Positions 58,336 to 64,000 of a stretch of 64,000 bases of DNA are shown one piece after another. The stretch spans positions 25,046,840 to 25,110,839 of the forward strand of contig CM076655.1 in NCBI GenBank assembly GCA_038496675.1, read 5' to 3'. This DNA comes from Rachycentron canadum (taxonomy: Eukaryota > Chordata > Actinopteri > Carangiformes > Rachycentridae). The stretch's first letter is position 1; every line of letters starts with the position of its first letter. The position numbers and the translations under genes were made by a program. The notes below the pieces were generated by a model. It had not been told where the DNA came from. It did not search any database and worked only from the letters and a program-made list of their open reading frames with translations.

Positions 58336-59890
58336 GATGGACTCTGAGGATCCTGGGTTTTTCTTTCTTTAATCTGATCCAGGCTTTTTATTGATTATTG
58401 ATGATGATACTGACTCTCAGATCAGACGGAGGGTGCCTTCACACCTTTTGTTGAATGGGTCAGAAACAAAACAGGAAAGTTGGCGTTGTTGTACTTAAGG
58501 TTGTTTTTCAGATTTACACTAACTAACGCATCAGGACCTGTGAAGAAAAATCACACGATCAACATGTAGCTAATTTATTGAATCCAGAGTTTAAATGTTG
58601 TTAAGATAAACTGTTCATGTACCAGGTGTGAACGAATCCTGACGTCGAGCCACTGTAGAAACTCGAACACAGACTGTAACTGTTGCTCCTCGGTCATTAA
58701 CACAAACAGACTCTTATTCTTGTCGGTGTAAACCAGCTTCAGCATGAACAGATGTGGATGTGAATTAGCCGATTTTTTAAATTTTACATTAGGTTTTCTC
58801 TGGAATATGATCAAAAAGTATTAATAGTCAAATTTGTGTGATGTATCTTTAAAGACTGAAGGAAAGCCTCGAATGGGCTGAAGGTCAGGACCCACAGAAG
58901 AGGTCACAGCGTGAGTCTCAAAGGAGACAAGACTGTGGTAGGAAATGACGGCTTTCCTACTTAATCTACATTACATTACATTAAATTTAAGGCGCTTTTA
59001 TTCAAAGCGACTTCCAACTGAGGGAAGTCATTACAGCTTCAGTGCAGGAGATAAAATGAGAAGTGCATAAAGTGCTAGATCTGGATAAACACTGCAGAGT
59101 TTTACTTCTCCGCGCTCTAAAAGTGAACCATCATCCTTTGATTTCACTCAAGCAGCCTGTGATGCTTCAGCTAAAAAAGGCTGAGAACTGTTGCGTTCAT
59201 GTAAAAAGGCACATCAGTTTCCAGGTTTGATCATCTCCAACAACCAGACAGTGCACAGTGCAGTCAGTGTGGCGTTTCTACTGTGGCTCCAGTTACTGCA
59301 GCTTTTATCAACCTGCTGAATCAGCTCTTTTCTTGATTCAGACCCGTGGATCCTCGAGAGCAGATTGACTGAAACGTTTGAGGGAAGCTGATCTTTTTTT
59401 GCACAGAGCCTCAGTTTTCTTCAAATACTTCAAACGACTTGTTCAATGACTACAAACTTTCAGGTTGATGATTTTTCTTTTTTCTTCTATTTGATGCACA
59501 AAGGATCCGTTGAGAATCTCTTTGTGTCATCAGAAGGAATGCACTGTAATGTACTCCAACTTCTTCTGCTCCTCCTCCAACTCTTCTTTACTCCTAGTCG
59601 TTGTGAGGGCTGCACAATTAATTTATGTAGAAGATGTAAGATAGCTTCATCAGCTGCAACACTGAAACACATTTTACTTTGTTATATGCTGCAGAAACAA
59701 AGTGCTAAGGTCGGGCAAAAAAAATAAATAAATTAGAGATTTGACCAAACTGAGACAAATTGCATGTTGATAAACACAGATATTTTTTGTCATCGGTTGA
59801 TTTGAAATCATACATGATTTCCTCTCTTTCTCTGGGGTGTTTGGATTATTACTCCAAAAAAAATGAAATAAAGACTAATCCTTTGTTCTT
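58336..59890 (+). other. Probable 3' UTR of shtn
   Basis: Follows the TAA at 58333-58335. An AATAAA signal lies within GAAATAAAGACTAATCC near 59869-59880. At 58965-59095 there is a short dispersed repeat with ACATTACATTACATT and AAAGCGACTTCCAAC, a widespread fish retroposon motif. No additional coding exon is supported. Confidence 0.4.
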
Positions 59891-62728
59891 ACATCCAGCA
59901 AATGCTGCACTGTTGGATGGAAGAAACATAAGGATCATTTTCCAGTGGTGGAGCAAAAAAATGTTAAATTTACCCTGAGAATGGCGCCAGAGGAAAGATC
60001 ACAGTGTTATTTAATTGACAGAAATGCACTGGTTACATATCTGCCCCTCACTTGGATGAACCCAATTTATTTAGACTAATTTTTCATATCTGAAAGTGGA
60101 AATTTTGGCATGTTGGAAAGGTCAGGAGGTCACTCTATGGGACCATGAACAAGGCCAGTAGGTCACTTTACTCTGGATCTAAATGTTTTTACAGTAATCA
60201 ATGGTTATTGGTATCAATAAGTGGTTTGTGGTAAAAATAGGTATCAGTTCCTCTTTGATTTGGTTTTTCTAAGATACCTGTGTCATGAAGGCTATAAGAT
60301 GTGGATGAAAGCTCCAGAAAACAAAAGTAAATGGACCTTGAGATAATTTTTTTTTTTTTTCAATGAAAGTCTTCATTGTGCAGCCCTGACTGTCGTATCC
60401 AGGTATTTAGAGGATCACATTTTAATCCAACCTCTTCCTGAGTCCAAACGGAGGAAGGCTGAGCGAAAAAATACCCAGGAACGATTTTTACAACCAGGGT
60501 TTAACAAAAACGAGTCCAGAAAGCTCTGCATGTGGAGAGGCACTGTCCCTTTCTTCCACTGAAGCTCCTGTTCAGGTTTCAGCGTGTTGACTATCAGTGT
60601 GTCAGTGCGAGGCCTTGATGTGGAAATCAAACAAATGTGTGGACGTGATGTTTTAGACGTTTCTCCAACAACAACAAAGACAGTCGCTGGGTTTCCATCC
60701 TGGTCTGATGAGCATTTTTAATTTGGACATTTAAAAAACACAGTGAAATAACCAGAAATTGAAAACTGAAATAATAATAGTTGAAGTAAACTCATTGTGG
60801 CGAATGTGAACCGTTAAATTATCAGCATAACAAAACAGATCTTTTTGAATTTTAAATGTCATATTACCATAATGTTTTTAACTTTTTTTACTCCTTGTAA
60901 TTTGGCTGGTCAAGTGCCGTCTTCTTCTACTGGAAAAAACCAGCACCACCTGCTGTTCTTTTAAATATTTGCATGTCTTTCGTGGATATGATTCAGTGAA
61001 AATTTGCTCTACATTTGGATGGAAACCCACCACAGCTCCAACGAAACCACTGCTAACAGAAATGTTCTCAGGGTCCATGGGACAAACTTTGACAAGAACA
61101 AACATTTGGGAGAAACAAACAGAGCCATTTTTTTTTTAAACAGGTAATAATCAAATGGTTATAACAGCTTTGGAGGAGCGGGGTGCTTGTGTACTTTGTC
61201 TACCTCTCCACAGACACCTGCCTCTAAACCTTATAGGTCCTGAATAACATTATGTGGTGTTAAAACTCATGAGATACCGTCATAGTCCCTCCACCGGAGA
61301 TAAGATGTCTTCCACATGCCTTCCTCCACTGAATCAGCACTGAGTCCAGAGTCCTGTATGCACCTATTCTGAGACGCCCCCATTGTTTCTGTGCTCGATC
61401 AACATGCTCACCATCACATTTCACCGTGCATTCCTTGACTTTTATTTTGTAGGGCCTGCTGTCTATATATTAGCTTTCCTGACACACTAAGAATAATTTT
61501 GAAGAGTATGCAATTACATGAGGCACATTTGTATGATGCTTTCACACCTTGTCATTCTTTCTTAAAACACACGTTTAAAAGTGCATTTTGTTCTGTCCTT
61601 TACATGTGTTTTATTCCACTGCAAAGGATCAGATGTTAAGGAAGTAATGAACTGTCAGGCTGCACATAAAACACCCCATCAGAGCTATTAAGCAGTCACC
61701 AGGCGTGAATAATATGCATATCGAGGACTTGTGCAGGCCTTCAGACGGCCTGCAGCCGGGTCACGTTTTGGGTCCTTGCATAGTTGTCAACTAAGTGGCT
61801 ACTTGACGAAGGGATTTACTGTATCTGACAGAGTTTGGGTGACTATAGATATTGTGTGTGTTTGGGATATAAATGGAGTGATAAAAGTTTTTTAAAACAT
61901 GGGTTTTCATTTTAGCATCACTTGAAATAAATTGCAATTCAAAATAAAACAAGTGTTGTTTGTCTTTGATAAATAAAGGAACAAAAAGCCACAGAAGAAA
62001 ACAAACTAACTGCAGCACAACACCCTGAAAATGTGGTGAACCAACGTATACAGTTTACCCACGCGTCGGTTTAATTATTCTATACTTATTCATTTTATTT
62101 TATTACTTACACGTTGTACTGTGTAAGTACATATGATTTGTGTGTGTGTTGTGTGTTGAATGTGTAAAACTGATGACTCTTTTCACTGCAAACCAAATTT
62201 ATCTACAGGTACAAATAAATTAATCTACCTGTCTAGCAGATAATCAATAGGTGGGATATCTGAATATTACTAATACCAACATTGTAATTTATCTATAGAA
62301 TATTATATTTAAGTTATCCCTTGTGAAAAAGTCCTTTAGAATTTAAATTAAATTTTAAAAAATCTATTTAAATTTTGAACCAATAAAAAAATCCTTTAAG
62401 ATAAAATCTGATATATAATCTTATTGGTAATATCCCATAATATATAATGATAAGATATTTTACAATGGGAAGATCCAAAACAGGTGTTTATGATTAGAAT
62501 GAGATGAAATTACATCATTTTCATCAGATTAAAGATGAAACATCGAGCTGCACATGGTCGGAACCACAGACTGTATATCGGCTTTGGACCTAAAATGTTT
62601 GTTAAATGACACGAAAATCAAAAATAATAACCACACGACAGCATTAATCGTTATATTCTTCAGAAATGTGTTGATTATATTGATTAACTGGATTAAAACG
62701 TCTTGTTTTGGTCCGCACTCCTAAACAC
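59891..62728. other. Intergenic, shtn to thoc3
   Basis: Contains a 14-T run (about 60346) and AT-rich sequence at 62060-62480. No gene, RNA gene or repeat family was recognised. Confidence 0.45.
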
Positions 62729-62794
62729 AAGATGGCGGTACGTTGATCCTCCGCTGGTTTCCAACCGCCGCCGAGCTGTTACGTAGCTTTCAAG
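62729..62794 (+). promoter_or_regulatory. thoc3 core promoter with YY1-like sites
   Basis: AAGATGGCGG at 62729-62738 matches the YY1 consensus, and a second partial match (CAAGATGGCG) covers the start codon at 62795. The interval is GC-rich with CCGCCGCCG. Paired downstream YY1 sites are typical of TATA-less housekeeping promoters. Confidence 0.5.
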
Positions 62795-63823
62795 ATGGCG
62801 TCGCAGTACTACCAGGAGATGCAGGAGAGCTTCAGGAATAACAGCAAAAGTCGAGAATTCCCGGCTCACACCGCCAAGGTCCACTCGGTGGCGTGGAGCT
62901 GTGATGGCCGGAGACTCGCCTCCGGATCTTTCGACAAAACCGCCAGTGTTTTCATCCTGGAAAAGGACCGTTTGGTGAGTGGCTTTCGGCTAGCATACCA
63001 GCGTTAGCCTCGTTCCGCTGGATGAATGGATGTGCAGGGCTAAACCTTTCATTTTGGCTAGTGAACTGTGAAAAACATTTTTTTTTACAAGTTTTTTTTT
63101 TACCCGTTGAAATATGTCACAGCCTCGTGCATAATAATTTATAACACACAACAAACACATCGGCCTAGAAATCAACTGTAGTCTTAGACACGAATTGATT
63201 AAGTAGCTGTACTTAACCAGACTCCTTTGAGAAAAGTCCACATTTTAGGTGACAGTCTGAGCTCACAATCCCCTTAAATCTTATATCTCAAATTGCTTAA
63301 CGCCTTAAATGCGAGTCATATATAAAAATAAACTTCCTCTTGTCCTAAATTAGCTTTTTAAGACATTGTCTTAAAAATATTAATTTAGCTATCATTTATT
63401 ATTGAAAAAAACTGTTTGTTAGTTTTGAATAGCTGAAAGTACTGTGGGATTTCATTTAGATTTTATAGTGAGTCATGCAGCCCTTTTTACCAGGGGAGGA
63501 TGGGATTTATGATGTATGATTTTTGATCTTCAACTCAGAATTACATACGTGTTTTTCTCAGTCTGCTGCTTGTTTACATGGTAACATAATGTGAAAATGG
63601 TACTATGCTGTTTATACAAATGTCTTATTGGAACGGGGCTAAATCTGACTCTGTCTCTGTCCCCAGGTGAAAGAGAACAACTACAGAGGTCATGGTGACA
63701 GTGTCGATCAGCTCTGCTGGCATCCAACCAACCCAGATCTGTTTGTCACGGCATCTGGAGACAAAACCATCCGCATATGGGACGTCCGCACCACCAAGTG
63801 CATTGCCACTGTCAATACGAAAG
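62795..63823 (+). CDS. thoc3: THO complex subunit 3, first two coding exons
   Basis: Exons 62795-62974 (60 codons, ends phase 0) and 63667-63823 (ends phase 1 after VNTK) are seen; the gene runs off the right edge. THOC3 (TEX1) is a WD40-repeat subunit of the THO/TREX complex, which couples transcription to mRNA export in the nucleus. Near-identity to the human protein is visible from HTAKVHSVAWSCDGRRLASG through FDKTASVF and RGHGDSVDQLCWHP to GDKTIRIWDVRT, covering the first two WD repeats with their GH and WD signatures. The N-terminus (MASQYYQEMQESFRNNSK) is shorter than in mammals. The start ATG is the first in the GC-rich leader and lies in a YY1-like context. Splice sites GTGAGT, CCCCAG and GTGAGA are all canonical. 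Confidence 0.95.
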
Positions 63824-64000
63824 GTGAGACTTGCTTTCATGGAAGTTTTTTTATTTTCATTTTTATGTAAAACAAAACAGTGGAAATTAATCCCAAGACA
63901 AAGAAATGAGGTGTCTTTCCAGCAGTGTTACTCTGGATGAAGGTGGTCTGAGTGGAGCGAGGTATGAGTTCTGATCACAGTGAAAGTAAACATTGATAGT

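Overview
This is a stretch of teleost fish (probably percomorph-type) nuclear DNA. The evidence is split genes with GT-AG introns, CA/GT microsatellites, a decayed Tc1/mariner element, tRNA-like SINE fragments of the kind common in fish, two N-filled assembly gaps, and proteins that closely match vertebrate families. All identifications come from reading translations and splice junctions by eye; no database search was run.

Layout. Positions 1-20300 are gene-poor. They hold dispersed repeats, minisatellites and two short exon-like stretches of unknown origin (2538-2611 and 5354-5456). From 20.3 to 32.1 kb lies a compact cluster: a divergent p24/TMED9-type gene (+, 20378-23419), the ciliary transition-zone gene tmem216 (-, 24690-27145) and a canonical tmed9 (+, 27347-30179). 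The two TMED genes are paralogues in direct orientation that enclose tmem216. The tmem216 and tmed9 start codons are only about 200 bp apart, facing away from each other across a probable bidirectional promoter. From 33.1 to 58.3 kb lies one large gene, a shootin-family (shtn) coiled-coil gene with at least 17 coding exons; both assembly gaps fall in it. From 62.8 kb to the right edge are the first two coding exons of thoc3 (+).

Functions. TMED9-type p24 proteins are cargo receptors of the early secretory pathway. TMEM216 belongs to the tectonic/transition-zone complex of cilia. Shootin links actin retrograde flow to adhesion molecules in growth cones. THOC3 is a WD40 subunit of the THO/TREX mRNA export complex. 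They do not form a pathway; this is ordinary vertebrate gene neighbourhood, apart from the shared tmem216/tmed9 promoter.

The most unusual items are: (i) the first TMED gene keeps every splice site and an open frame but has lost the cytoplasmic FF/KKxx coat-binding tail and carries two 18-bp tandem duplications; (ii) one shtn exon sits between a (GT)21 tract and a (CA)18 tract that could pair in the pre-mRNA; (iii) two degenerate tandem arrays of about 60 bp period occur, one just upstream of the first TMED promoter and one in shtn intron 1; (iv) a 30-bp minisatellite occurs at two sites, with an adjoining 115-bp module also present twice; (v) micro-exons of 14 nt (tmem216) and 15 nt (shtn).
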